Shown here in pieces: positions 1 through 7,674 of a stretch of 64,000 bases of DNA (within the stretch, counting starts at the first letter, position 1; each line of letters opens with the position of its first letter). The stretch comes from JAJRXR01 sp041402005 (GTDB lineage: Bacteria > Planctomycetota > Phycisphaerae > Phycisphaerales > UBA1924): the NCBI GenBank assembly GCA_041402005.1, contig JAWKTB010000005.1, forward strand, positions 1 to 64,000. The letters are read 5' to 3'. The notes under the pieces are model-generated. The model saw only the letters and a program-made list of their open reading frames with translations. It ran no database searches and was not told where the DNA came from. The position numbers and the translations under genes were made by a program.

Positions 1-579
1 CATCTGCTGGACGGTGTTCTCCTTCATCTCGCCGGCGGTCGTCTTGTCGATCAGGTCGTCGTCCTCGGGGCGGGTCGCGCCCAAGGCCATGGCGACGCGC
101 CGGCGTTCGGAGACGTCGGGCCAGGAGGCGGCGAGCTGGGCGGCGGTCTTCTTGCCCAGGGCCGCGGCGATCTTCGCCAGGTCGTCACGCACCTGCTGGC
201 TCGTCTCGACGCGTCCCGCCTCGGCGCTGACCATCGACAGGCGCTCGGCGCGGGACATGCCGGCCAGGTACTGACGCTTGCGCTCCTCGCGACGGAAGTG
301 CTTGCGCGAGAGGGCGAGGTACGCCCAGCGGGCGAGGGTCGGCGCCGAGGTCACGATCCGGTCGATCGCCTGCTCGGGCGTCGGGTCGTCGTGGAACGTC
401 GGCCAGCCGCTCTTCTCGAGCAGACGCCAGATGCGGGTGTCCACCCAGGCGGCCATGTCGTCGGCGTCCATCGCGTTGTCGGTCAGGCGGCGCGAGGCGG
501 CGCGGCAGGACCTGGCGATCGGGCCGCGGGCCTTCTTCTCGTAGAGCCGCCAGAACGTGTCGTGGTCTTGTGGCTTCAT
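1..579 (-). CDS. Sigma-70-like (ECF-type) regulator, C-terminus cut by window edge
   Basis: The reading frame is open from ATG at 579 to the window edge (193 codons) and has no stop, so the 3' end is missing. The N-terminal half resembles sigma region 2: FWRLYEKKARGPIARSC followed by acidic DADDMAAWVDTRIWRLL. The last visible residues (TTAGEMKENTVQQM) look like the start of a region-4 helix-turn-helix. A role in transcription initiation is inferred from this layout, and the match to classical ECF factors is loose. The gene lies 22 bases downstream of the TPR gene on the same strand, so the two are probably co-transcribed. It could instead be a DNA-binding protein without sigma activity. Confidence 0.5.
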   Translation of the reverse strand, partial: MKPQDHDTFWRLYEKKARGPIARSCRAASRRLTDNAMDADDMAAWVDTRIWRLLEKSGWPTFHDDPTPEQAIDRIVTSAPTLARWAYLALSRKHFRREERKRQYLAGMSRAERLSMVSAEAGRVETSQQVRDDLAKIAAALGKKTAAQLAASWPDVSERRRVAMALGATRPEDDDLIDKTTAGEMKENTVQQM

Positions 580-601
580 GGCGTGACCCCTTCCCTGGCG
601 C

Positions 602-1270
602 TCAGACGCCCTGCGCCGCGCTCCAGCGGCGCATGAGCTCGGCGAGCGAGGGCAGCTCGCGGGACATCTCACGAAGACGTGTCTCGCAGTCGAGGTACGC
701 CGTCAGCTCGGAGCCGGGCGTGAGCATCTCGGGGCGTGAGAGGAACTCGGCGAAGATCCGGTCGGCCTCGGCGGTGTGCCCCGCGAGGTAGAGCGCCTGG
801 GCGCCGGTGAGCAGGATCGGGGCGCTGCCCGGCGCGTCCTCGAGGGCCGCCAGGAAGTACCCGATCGCGTCGTTGTACCGTCCGAGTCGGATGCACCTGT
901 CGGCGAGGTTGCCAAGGCTGATCTCACGACGGCGGGGCGTGTCCGCGTACTTGAGGGCCGCCAGCTCGGCGTCGATCGCTCGGGCGGCCTCGCCCGCGGC
1001 GCTCAGGGCCAGGGCTCGCTGGTTCGGGCGCGCCCACGCGGCGTTGGGGTGTCCCTCGGCGTCCGCCGCGTCGTACCGGTCGATCAGCTCGAAGAGGCGC
1101 CCGCGCACCTTGGCGATCTGCGAGGCGTCGCCCAGGTCGCGGACCTCGTGCATCTCGTTGCACGCGTCCATGATCGCCGCCTCGAGCGGGGACAGCTCCC
1201 CGGGGACCGAGGAGGTGACGAGCGTCGTGTCGGCACTCTTGACGGCGGGTGAGGTGGTCATCTCGTGCAT
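602..1270 (-). CDS. Tetratricopeptide-repeat protein
   Basis: This is a 222-residue soluble protein with no signal peptide. From about residue 90 to 200 it shows degenerate TPR helices (for example RRREISLGNLADRCIRLGRY, then NDAIGYFLAALEDAPGSA, then ALYLAGHTAEADRIFAEFLS). TPR arrays mediate protein-protein contacts, and the partner is not known. ATG 1270 was chosen because GGAG lies seven bases upstream; the frame is open further upstream but that part is arginine/proline-rich and does not look coding. It appears to be the first gene of an operon with the sigma-like gene, so a regulatory partnership is a fair inference, not shown directly. Confidence 0.7.
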   Translation of the reverse strand: MHEMTTSPAVKSADTTLVTSSVPGELSPLEAAIMDACNEMHEVRDLGDASQIAKVRGRLFELIDRYDAADAEGHPNAAWARPNQRALALSAAGEAARAIDAELAALKYADTPRRREISLGNLADRCIRLGRYNDAIGYFLAALEDAPGSAPILLTGAQALYLAGHTAEADRIFAEFLSRPEMLTPGSELTAYLDCETRLREMSRELPSLAELMRRWSAAQGV

Positions 1271-1447
1271 CGCCAATCTCCGAGGGGCGGGTGATCCCGC
1301 CCACAGTTCAACCGCCGATCCGGGGGTCGTATGACATCCGATCCCGAAAATTCTGCGGATTCCGTTCGGGTGGGGTTTGGAAATGCCCGTTTCCGGCCCG
1401 CCAAGGGGGTTGGTGTCAGGGCTCGGCGCTGGCGGGCGGTGTCGGGG

Positions 1448-1537
1448 GCGGGACGCAGGGTGCGTCCTGCGTGGGTCGGCGGGCGGGCGCGCCCCCGCCG
1501 GCCTGCGGCGAGTCCGGCTGAACGGCAAGAAGGAGGC
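1448..1537 (+). promoter_or_regulatory. Duplicated GC-rich leader, copy 1
   Basis: This 5' leader precedes the secreted protein starting at 1544. It contains GGGACGC, a GGTGCGT block, a GC-rich inverted repeat at 1477-1500 (arms CGGCGG and CCGCCG) and the AAGGAGG ribosome site. The same blocks appear in the same order and spacing upstream of the gene at 2280, and the 24-base inverted-repeat core is identical there. The repeat could fold into an RNA hairpin close to the Shine-Dalgarno sequence. A regulatory role is inference. Confidence 0.45.
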
Positions 1538-1543
1538 TCAATC

Positions 1544-2170
1544 ATGCGGACGAATCTGAAGACGAGTCGTGGCGCGCTGCTGGGCGCGTCGGTGTTGATC
1601 GCGGTGGCGGGCGCTGCGGCGCCGGCGCTGGCGGGGCACGGCGAGAATAACAAGCCGGTTGCCGGGCGCGAGGCGGTCGAGGTTTGCGTCGCGGAGCAGA
1701 CGGCTGGACGCCTGCAGATCGGCGGACGCTCGTTCAAGATCGGCGCCGACTACCCGCTCTTCGACGTCGTCGAGGCGTTCAAGTGCATGGGGTACCGCGC
1801 GAGCACGGACGGCAAGACGGTCAGCGTGCGCGTGCCGGGTCGGAACCCGGCGATCGCGTGGTCGAGTGATCAGTACGCGGCGAAGTTCGTTGTCACGGCG
1901 GACTGCATCGTGGTCACGCTGACGCCGGTCGATTGTGCCCCCGAGAAGTGGAAGGAATGGCAGGGGCATGAACGCTCGCGCGGTCTGCCCCAGGGGCGGC
2001 CCCGCTTCGATGAGGATCGTGGCGGCGCCCCGGACTGGCGCTCCCGTGGCGTCCCTGGCGCGAGCGAGCGCGAGAGCCACGAGCGTGTCGGCGTGCGCGA
2101 GGCGCCCGAGGTTCTCACTCGCGTCGCGGCTCGGATCGGCGCGTTCGAGGTCAGGATCGGTCAGCGCTAG
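1544..2170 (+). CDS. Secreted hypothetical protein
   Basis: I do not recognise the family. The protein has 208 residues. Residues 1-30 form a signal peptide (KTSR, a hydrophobic Ala/Val stretch, then APALAG). Residues about 50-130 form a compact domain with three cysteines, containing ADYPLFDVVEAFKCMGY. The C-terminal 60 residues are Arg/Gly/Glu-rich and look disordered. The start at 1544 is set by AAGGAGG at 1529-1535; the longer open frame upstream lacks a ribosome site. Its signal peptide resembles that of the next gene (GALLGASV versus GALIGASV), and both share a duplicated leader. The two probably arose by duplication of the 5' region, and both products are exported. Confidence 0.65.
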   Translation: MRTNLKTSRGALLGASVLIAVAGAAAPALAGHGENNKPVAGREAVEVCVAEQTAGRLQIGGRSFKIGADYPLFDVVEAFKCMGYRASTDGKTVSVRVPGRNPAIAWSSDQYAAKFVVTADCIVVTLTPVDCAPEKWKEWQGHERSRGLPQGRPRFDEDRGGAPDWRSRGVPGASERESHERVGVREAPEVLTRVAARIGAFEVRIGQR

Positions 2171-2179
2171 GCGGTAGTC

Positions 2180-2274
2180 GGGCGGGACGCGCGTTGCGTT
2201 TCCCCGCGGGGCGGCGGGCGGGCGCGCCCCCGCCGCCCCGCGGTCACGACCGGTTCCGCAAGCACGAAGGAGGT
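2180..2274 (+). promoter_or_regulatory. Duplicated GC-rich leader, copy 2
   Basis: This is the second copy of the leader described at 1448. GGGACGC at 2184, GTTGCGT, the inverted-repeat core at 2212-2235 (identical to 1477-1500) and GAAGGAGG before ATG 2280 are all present. Between the two copies the core is strictly conserved while its flanks vary, which suggests either a recent duplication or constraint on the hairpin. Confidence 0.45.
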
Positions 2275-2279
2275 ATCAG

Positions 2280-2624
2280 ATGCGGAGCAGACGACGAGGC
2301 ATGGGCGCGTTGATCGGCGCGTCGGTGGCGCTGGCGCTGATGGGCGTCGCGACCCCGGCGATGGCCGGTGAGCGCGGGCCCGAGCGCGGGCGATTCGCGT
2401 ACAACGATCACGGGCGCAGCCGCGGCTACGACCGGGGACGCGATCGTGATCGCGACCACGGGCGGCGTGAAGTCCGTACGTACCGGCGCGAGCACCGGGT
2501 GGTGTATCGGGGCGGGTTCTGCGAGCCCTGGCCGCGCGTGCGCCCGGTGCGCGTCTACGCCGGCTGGTGTCCGCCGGCGCCCCGCGCGCCGGTGTGTCGC
2601 ACGGGGCTCTTCTTCCGATTCTGA
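2280..2624 (+). CDS. Small secreted arginine-rich protein
   Basis: This is a 114-residue protein with a clear signal peptide (RSRRR, then hydrophobic ALIGASVALALMG, cleavage near ATPAMAG). The mature part is dominated by Arg/Gly/Asp repeats (DRGRDRDRDHGRRE) and ends in a short Cys/Pro-rich segment (GGFCEPWPRV, AGWCPPAPRAPVCRTG) with three cysteines. The family is not recognised. A strong GAAGGAGG site lies seven bases before ATG 2280. Periplasmic or extracellular location is inferred from the signal peptide. Confidence 0.6.
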   Translation: MRSRRRGMGALIGASVALALMGVATPAMAGERGPERGRFAYNDHGRSRGYDRGRDRDRDHGRREVRTYRREHRVVYRGGFCEPWPRVRPVRVYAGWCPPAPRAPVCRTGLFFRF

Positions 2625-2740
2625 GCGAGCATCGCTCATTTGAACCACGACCCGGCCGGGGCGCGGGCGACAGCCTGTGCCCCGGCTTGTCATTCCGCTC
2701 GTCCCCGTAGAATGCGACGGACCAAGCGAAGGGAGACGGC

Positions 2741-3421
2741 ATGGCGGGGCCCAAGTTCGGCGTGATTCTCAGCGGGTGCGGCGTCTTCGACGGTGCGGAG
2801 ATCCAAGAGGCGGTCGCCTGCCTGTGGGCGATCGACAAGCACGGCGGCACGTACCAGTGCCTCGCCCCCAAGCGGGACTTCGAGGTCATCGACCACCTGA
2901 CGCACAAGGCGACCGGGCAGACGCGGGACGTGCTCGCGGAGTCCGCCCGGATCGCGCGGGGGGAGATCGTGGACCTCGCCGAGGCGAACGGTGGCGACTT
3001 TGACGCGGTCGTGCTCCCGGGCGGGTTCGGCGCCGCCAAGAACCTGTGCACGTTCGCGATCGAGGGGCCAAACTGCGACGTGGACCCGAACGTCGCCCGC
3101 TTCCTCAACGAGGCCCACGCGGCGGGGCGCCCGATCGGCTTCGCCTGCATCGCCCCCGCGGTCGCGGCCAAGGTCTTCGGGAAGTCGCTGGCGCCCACCC
3201 TCACCATCGGGCACGACAAGGCGACTGCGGCGGGGCTCGAGAAGCTCGGGGCCACGCACGTCGAACGCGACGTCGAGGACATCGCCATCGACGAGGCCCA
3301 CCGAATCGTCTCCACCCCCTGCTACATGGAGGCCAAGCGGATCGGCCAGGTCTTCACGGGGTGCGACAAGATGGTGGGGGCGCTCACGAAGATGGCGAAA
3401 TCGGCGCCCGCTCGGGTATGA
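2741..3421 (+). CDS. elbB: ElbB-type glyoxalase (DJ-1/PfpI superfamily)
   Basis: At 226 residues this is the usual length for ElbB, a cytoplasmic DJ-1/PfpI-fold protein linked in E. coli to isoprenoid biosynthesis and reported to have glyoxalase activity. Diagnostic features are the N-terminal FGVILSGCGVFDGAEI, the FDAVVLPGGFGAAKNL strand-turn, and the nucleophile elbow GFACIAPA with the conserved cysteine. GGGAGAC lies upstream of ATG 2741. The gene is monocistronic: a strong terminator-like hairpin follows, shared with the convergent protease gene. Confidence 0.9.
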   Translation: MAGPKFGVILSGCGVFDGAEIQEAVACLWAIDKHGGTYQCLAPKRDFEVIDHLTHKATGQTRDVLAESARIARGEIVDLAEANGGDFDAVVLPGGFGAAKNLCTFAIEGPNCDVDPNVARFLNEAHAAGRPIGFACIAPAVAAKVFGKSLAPTLTIGHDKATAAGLEKLGATHVERDVEDIAIDEAHRIVSTPCYMEAKRIGQVFTGCDKMVGALTKMAKSAPARV

Positions 3422-3475
3422 ACCCGCCGAATGCTCGTTGAGCCGGAGTTCGCCTGGAGAGCTTCCGATCCAATG

Positions 3476-3506
3476 AAAACGCCCCGCCGAGATGGCGGGG
3501 CGTTTT
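3476..3506. terminator. Bidirectional rho-independent terminator
   Basis: A perfect 13-base inverted repeat (AAAACGCCCCGCC, loop GAGAT, GGCGGGGCGTTTT) lies between the convergent elbB and the protease gene ending at 3527. The A-run on one side and T-run on the other let it work in both directions. Confidence 0.9.
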
Positions 3507-3526
3507 GCTTGATGCGGCTGGTGTGG

Positions 3527-6271
3527 TCAGTTGTTGCGGATGTACGCGGCCTCGAGCGCCCGGTCGATGCGCTCCTTGGAGTCCGCGAGGTGGGCGCGGG
3601 AGTAGGGGTCCATCTCGACCGTCGAGGTCTCGTTGATCCACGAGCGGATCTCGCGCAGCTCCTGGCGGGCCAGGGTCGTGAGCGTCCGCCCGGAGGCCGA
3701 GCCCCATGAGCGTCCGGTCGAGAGCGAGATCAGGCGGTCGAGGTGCTCGCGCTGGAGGTTGCGCTCGAAGGCGGAGATCATGGGCTCGCGGGCGGTGTAG
3801 CGTCCCGAGGTGACGTCCGGCTTGATCCAGACCGCCTCGCGGACCCGCGTGAGCAGCTCGGGCACGGTGAGCGCGTCCTCGCCCGCCGGCGTGCGGACCT
3901 CGTTGTCCATGATGCGGCGAAGACGCATCGGGTTGACGAGCATCGTCAGCGCGCTGGACTGGGCGCCGAGGACCGTGTCCTGCACGGGCATGTCCGTGTT
4001 GTCGGACCAGCCCTCGTCGTCGAACCACTGGTCGGCGCCGATCTTGGCGAGCAGGTCGGGCGAGAGGCCGTAGGCGTCCTCCTTCAGGCCGGTGTTGATG
4101 ATGAACTCGATCGCCCGGCGCTGCTGATCGACCTCGACGGGGCGGACCGGGTCCGGCGCGCCGGGGTCGCCCTTGTGGAAGCGGTTGACGTAGGCGCCGC
4201 CGATCCAGTGCGAGGCCTTGTTCATGGCGGAGATCTGCTTGTACAGGGTCTTGTAGTAGGCGTCGCGGGCCTTCTGCCAGGAGTCGCCGTCGTCGACGAT
4301 CTTGTTCGTGATCTCGCCCCGCAGGTAATCAACGAAGACGAGGTCGGAATCGGCGTTGTCGATCGAGTTGTTGCCGATGTCCCAGGTCTTGGCGGTCGGG
4401 TCCGGGGTCTGCGAGGCCTCGTCGGACATGAAGGCGTGGTCGGGGTCGGCGGCCTCCTTGGCGATCTCCTTCGGGTCGGCGAAGGTGTAGCCCCACTTGA
4501 TGGCCCACATGTCGTAGGTGCCGATATCCATCATGGACCAATGCCCCTGCGCGATGTCGTCGTGGGGGGCAACGATGTTCGTGGGCATGTAGTCCATGAC
4601 CGAGACGCCCAGGGGCGCGGGGTCGTCGGCGCGGTTGATCTCGGCGTAGGTGTAGCGCTGCGTGCCCTTCCAGTTGTGCATGAGGCCGAGGGTGTGCCCG
4701 ACCTCGTGCATGATGACGTCCTTGAGCAGGGGGCCGACGTAGTCCTCGGGCAGGCCGTCGAGCTTGGAGATGTCGTCGTCGCCCTTGCCCTCGTCCTTGA
4801 AGAGGCCGGCGTCGGCGGCGAGGCGCTGCATCGCGACCGAGATCGCCTGGTGGCGGGCGCAGTCGCACATGAAGGCGCCGTGCGCTGTTTCGGGGCCCGG
4901 AATCCGCCAGAGCGACGGGTCCATGGTCGGCGGGACGTCGCCCGTCCACTCGCGCCCGTCCTTCATCGCCTCGCGGTAGGCGAGGACGTTGGCCCGCTGG
5001 TGCGCGTCCACGAGGCGGACGCGGGGGTCCCAGTCCGGGTTCTCGTCGAGCCAGGCGATCGTCTCGGCGTCGTAATCGGCGAGCGCGACGCGCGTCAGCT
5101 CGACGTCCTTCCACTGGCTGGCCCAGCCGGAGATGAATCCCTCGTCCATGACGATGTCGGCCTCGTAGATCTCGCCCGTGTCGGGGTGGGCGTTGGAGGG
5201 GCCGATGGCGTAGCCCTGGTGGGAGTTGGTCCAGCGGACGAAGGAGTAGCGGATGTCCTCGGGGTCGATGTCCATGTAGGCGCCGGTGGTGGCGTCCTGC
5301 TGGCGGACCTCGATGGCGTTGACGATGCCGACCTGCTCGAAGGCGCGGTTCCAGGCGAGGATGCCGTCACGCACCCAGCGCCGGTAGCGGACGGGGGTCG
5401 TGTACTCGATGTAGTAGACGATGGGCTCCTTGGGCGGGCTCATCTTGAGCTTGGGGTCGCGCTTCTCGAGGTTCCAGCGCTCGGCGTACCGGATGGTCTG
5501 GCCATCGCCGTCGTTCTTGGCCCGGTCGTAGTAGTTGGTGTAGAAGAAGCCGACGCGCCGGTCCGCCTCGCGGGGCTTGAAGCCCGGGCTCTTGTCGGGC
5601 ATGCCCATCGAGTAGTGGACCTCGGTCAGCGTGCCGTCGGCGCGAGGGAGCTTGAAGCGGACCTCGACGTTCTTGGGGAACGCCTTGCACATGGTCAGCT
5701 CGGTCAGGCCCGTGTTGGCGCCCCGGAGGTAGGGACCGAAGAAGTCGCCCGAGTTGGCGAGCAGTGTCTTGTCGAGGTCGATGACGTACCCGCCGCCCGG
5801 GCCCTTGGCGATGATGGGCGTGGTGAGGACGACGCGGTCGGTGTAGACGCGCTCGGTCGCGGCCTTGGACTCGGCGTCGCCCGAGGAGCGGTACTCGTTG
5901 TTCGGCTCGATCAGGGCGAGCTGCTTGTCGTAGACCTTCCAGAAGACCTGGCGGGTGCCCTGGGCGCCGTTGACGGCGTACTGCACGTACGTGCCCGCCT
6001 CCGGGTACCCGGAGACGATGGTCGGGGACATGTAGAAAGTTTTGCCGATGATGCTCTTGGGGATTTCGGCGAGGACCTGGGCGTCCTTGTCCCGCTTCCA
6101 GACACCCAGGAGCGTGCCGCCTTCGACCGCGGAGATGACCTTCTCGTACCCCTCGCTGACCTTCTCGAAGGGGGCCAGGTCATCGTCGCCGGCGAGTGCC
6201 GCCGGGCTGGCCAGGGCAAGGGTCATCAGGGCCATCGCGCCCAGGCGTGAGGTCAGGATCGTCGGTTTCAT
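3527..6271 (-). CDS. Secreted zinc metalloprotease (DUF5117/DUF4953 metzincin-like)
   Basis: This is a 914-residue exported protease. The signal peptide covers residues 1-27 (LGAMALMTLALASPAALAG). The central catalytic motif HEVGHTLGLMH begins at residue 522, and a metzincin-type Met-turn (VSVMDYMP) follows about 50 residues later. The surrounding regions match the DUF5117 and DUF4953 architecture common in Planctomycetota and Bacteroidota. The protein would hydrolyse peptides outside the cytoplasm with one zinc held by the HExxHxxGxxH histidines. ATG 6271 was chosen because the signal peptide begins there; upstream codons in the frame do not look coding. It stands alone and converges on elbB. 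Confidence 0.9.
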   Translation of the reverse strand: MKPTILTSRLGAMALMTLALASPAALAGDDDLAPFEKVSEGYEKVISAVEGGTLLGVWKRDKDAQVLAEIPKSIIGKTFYMSPTIVSGYPEAGTYVQYAVNGAQGTRQVFWKVYDKQLALIEPNNEYRSSGDAESKAATERVYTDRVVLTTPIIAKGPGGGYVIDLDKTLLANSGDFFGPYLRGANTGLTELTMCKAFPKNVEVRFKLPRADGTLTEVHYSMGMPDKSPGFKPREADRRVGFFYTNYYDRAKNDGDGQTIRYAERWNLEKRDPKLKMSPPKEPIVYYIEYTTPVRYRRWVRDGILAWNRAFEQVGIVNAIEVRQQDATTGAYMDIDPEDIRYSFVRWTNSHQGYAIGPSNAHPDTGEIYEADIVMDEGFISGWASQWKDVELTRVALADYDAETIAWLDENPDWDPRVRLVDAHQRANVLAYREAMKDGREWTGDVPPTMDPSLWRIPGPETAHGAFMCDCARHQAISVAMQRLAADAGLFKDEGKGDDDISKLDGLPEDYVGPLLKDVIMHEVGHTLGLMHNWKGTQRYTYAEINRADDPAPLGVSVMDYMPTNIVAPHDDIAQGHWSMMDIGTYDMWAIKWGYTFADPKEIAKEAADPDHAFMSDEASQTPDPTAKTWDIGNNSIDNADSDLVFVDYLRGEITNKIVDDGDSWQKARDAYYKTLYKQISAMNKASHWIGGAYVNRFHKGDPGAPDPVRPVEVDQQRRAIEFIINTGLKEDAYGLSPDLLAKIGADQWFDDEGWSDNTDMPVQDTVLGAQSSALTMLVNPMRLRRIMDNEVRTPAGEDALTVPELLTRVREAVWIKPDVTSGRYTAREPMISAFERNLQREHLDRLISLSTGRSWGSASGRTLTTLARQELREIRSWINETSTVEMDPYSRAHLADSKERIDRALEAAYIRNN

Positions 6272-6475
6272 CGTCTGTCGCCTCGGGGTGTTCGGGGATC
6301 GGTCGTCCGCAGGGGTGTGTATCGACCGGTGGCGGGAGGGGTTGCAGCCACATCCCGCCCTCGGCGGGGAAGCATCGTCGCACAGGCGCCCCGGGCATGG
6401 AAGATCCGCGCCGGAGATTCCCCGGTTCTCCACCGCGTCGCCCCCCACGCTTCACCATCTTGCCGCGGAATCGGC

Positions 6476-7611
6476 TCAGCGCCAGTCGAGGCCCTCGGGG
6501 ATCGAGTTGAAGTTCTCGACGCCCGAAGGGGTGACGGCGACCATGTCCTCGACCCGAACGCCGCCAGGGCGATGGTAGAGCGGGCTCGATGGTCAGGACG
6601 CCCGCGACCAGGAGCGACCCACCCATGTCGAGCAGGGGGGCTCGTGGACGCCGAGGCCGACGCCGTGCCCCGTGCCGTGGACCATCGCGGCCTCGTCGTC
6701 GGAGGTGACCTCGGAGGGGCGGCGAAGCGGTAGCCATGCCTGGCCAGGGCGGCGACCGTTGCGATGGACCGCCTCGCCCACGAGCGCCGGCAAAGTTGCG
6801 CGATGGCGTCACGCTGGCCTCGACCACCGCCGCATGCATGCTGAGGTCGTCCAGCGCCCTGGCCATGCGACGGTGCAGGTGCAGTCGCCGTTGTGAAGTC
6901 AGCTTGTTTGCGAGGAAGATATCGACGATGACCTCTGTCTTGCAGAGGCGGTCTCGCTCGGTGGCAGTCCCCGCCCTGCGGACCGCTGACCACGATGCAC
7001 AGCTCGTTGAGGTGGCCCCGCTCGAGGAGCCAGACGTCGATCATCGTGCGCACGCGGTCGGCGGTGAGGGGCTTGCCGTCCTTCATGAGCTGGCCGTCGG
7101 ACGCCGCGTCGGCGTGGGCGATCGTCTCGCAGGCCATCTTCACGCACTGCTCGGTCACGTGCTGAGCCTCGCGGAGCCAGGCGAGTTCCTGTGTGTCCTT
7201 GGCCCGGCGCTCGCGGACGCCCAGGTCGGGGTCATAGACAAGCTCGATCCCGGCGGCCTCGATCTCGTGGGCGTAGCTCAGCGGGAGCGTGCGGTCCGAG
7301 ACGACGCGGGCCACGCCCTCGCGCCGGAGCATCTCCGCCGCGGCCTGGGCGGTCGCCGTCTCCCGGTCGCCCGAGAGCCCGCCGGCGGGGGTGAAGTCGG
7401 AGGGTGAGGCGACCTCGTCGGCCTTGGCCTTGGCCCGGGCGCGGTCCATCTCGATGTCACGGATGATGAGGCGACGACGCCTCGAGCCGTTGTCGCCCAG
7501 CACGACCAAGGCGGCGGGGTCGCCCGCCTGGAAGCGGATCTGGTGGTAGAGGGCGAAGTTGTGCGCCGGGATGCCGGCGAAGAGGACGGCGGTGGGGGGG
7601 CTCTGGGTCAT
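6476..7611 (-). pseudogene. M24-family Xaa-Pro aminopeptidase-like gene, multiply frameshifted
   Basis: From ATG 7611 about 215 codons read cleanly (AVLFAGIPAHNFALYHQIRF to LCIVVSGPQGGDCH), matching the N-terminal creatinase-like half of M24 peptidases. Beyond about 6970 the family signature continues but jumps between frames: VVDIFPRNK-like, then EDEAAMVHGTGHGVGL-like, then VLTIEP, ending NFNSIPEGLDWR at stop 6476. At least four indels are needed. Because each fragment is well conserved, sequencing or assembly error is as likely as true decay. If intact it would be a roughly 375-residue cytoplasmic metal-dependent aminopeptidase. Confidence 0.75.
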
Positions 7612-7674
7612 GGCGCGTCTCCGGTCGGTCGAGGCCCTGGATCGTACAGCCGCCCATGGCGGTAGGCTCCTGGC

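Noticed and set aside
3743..6250. Long open frame (835 codons) on the plus strand
   Set aside because: It is the antisense shadow of the zinc metalloprotease gene; the composition is Val/Gly/Asp-rich with no family motifs.
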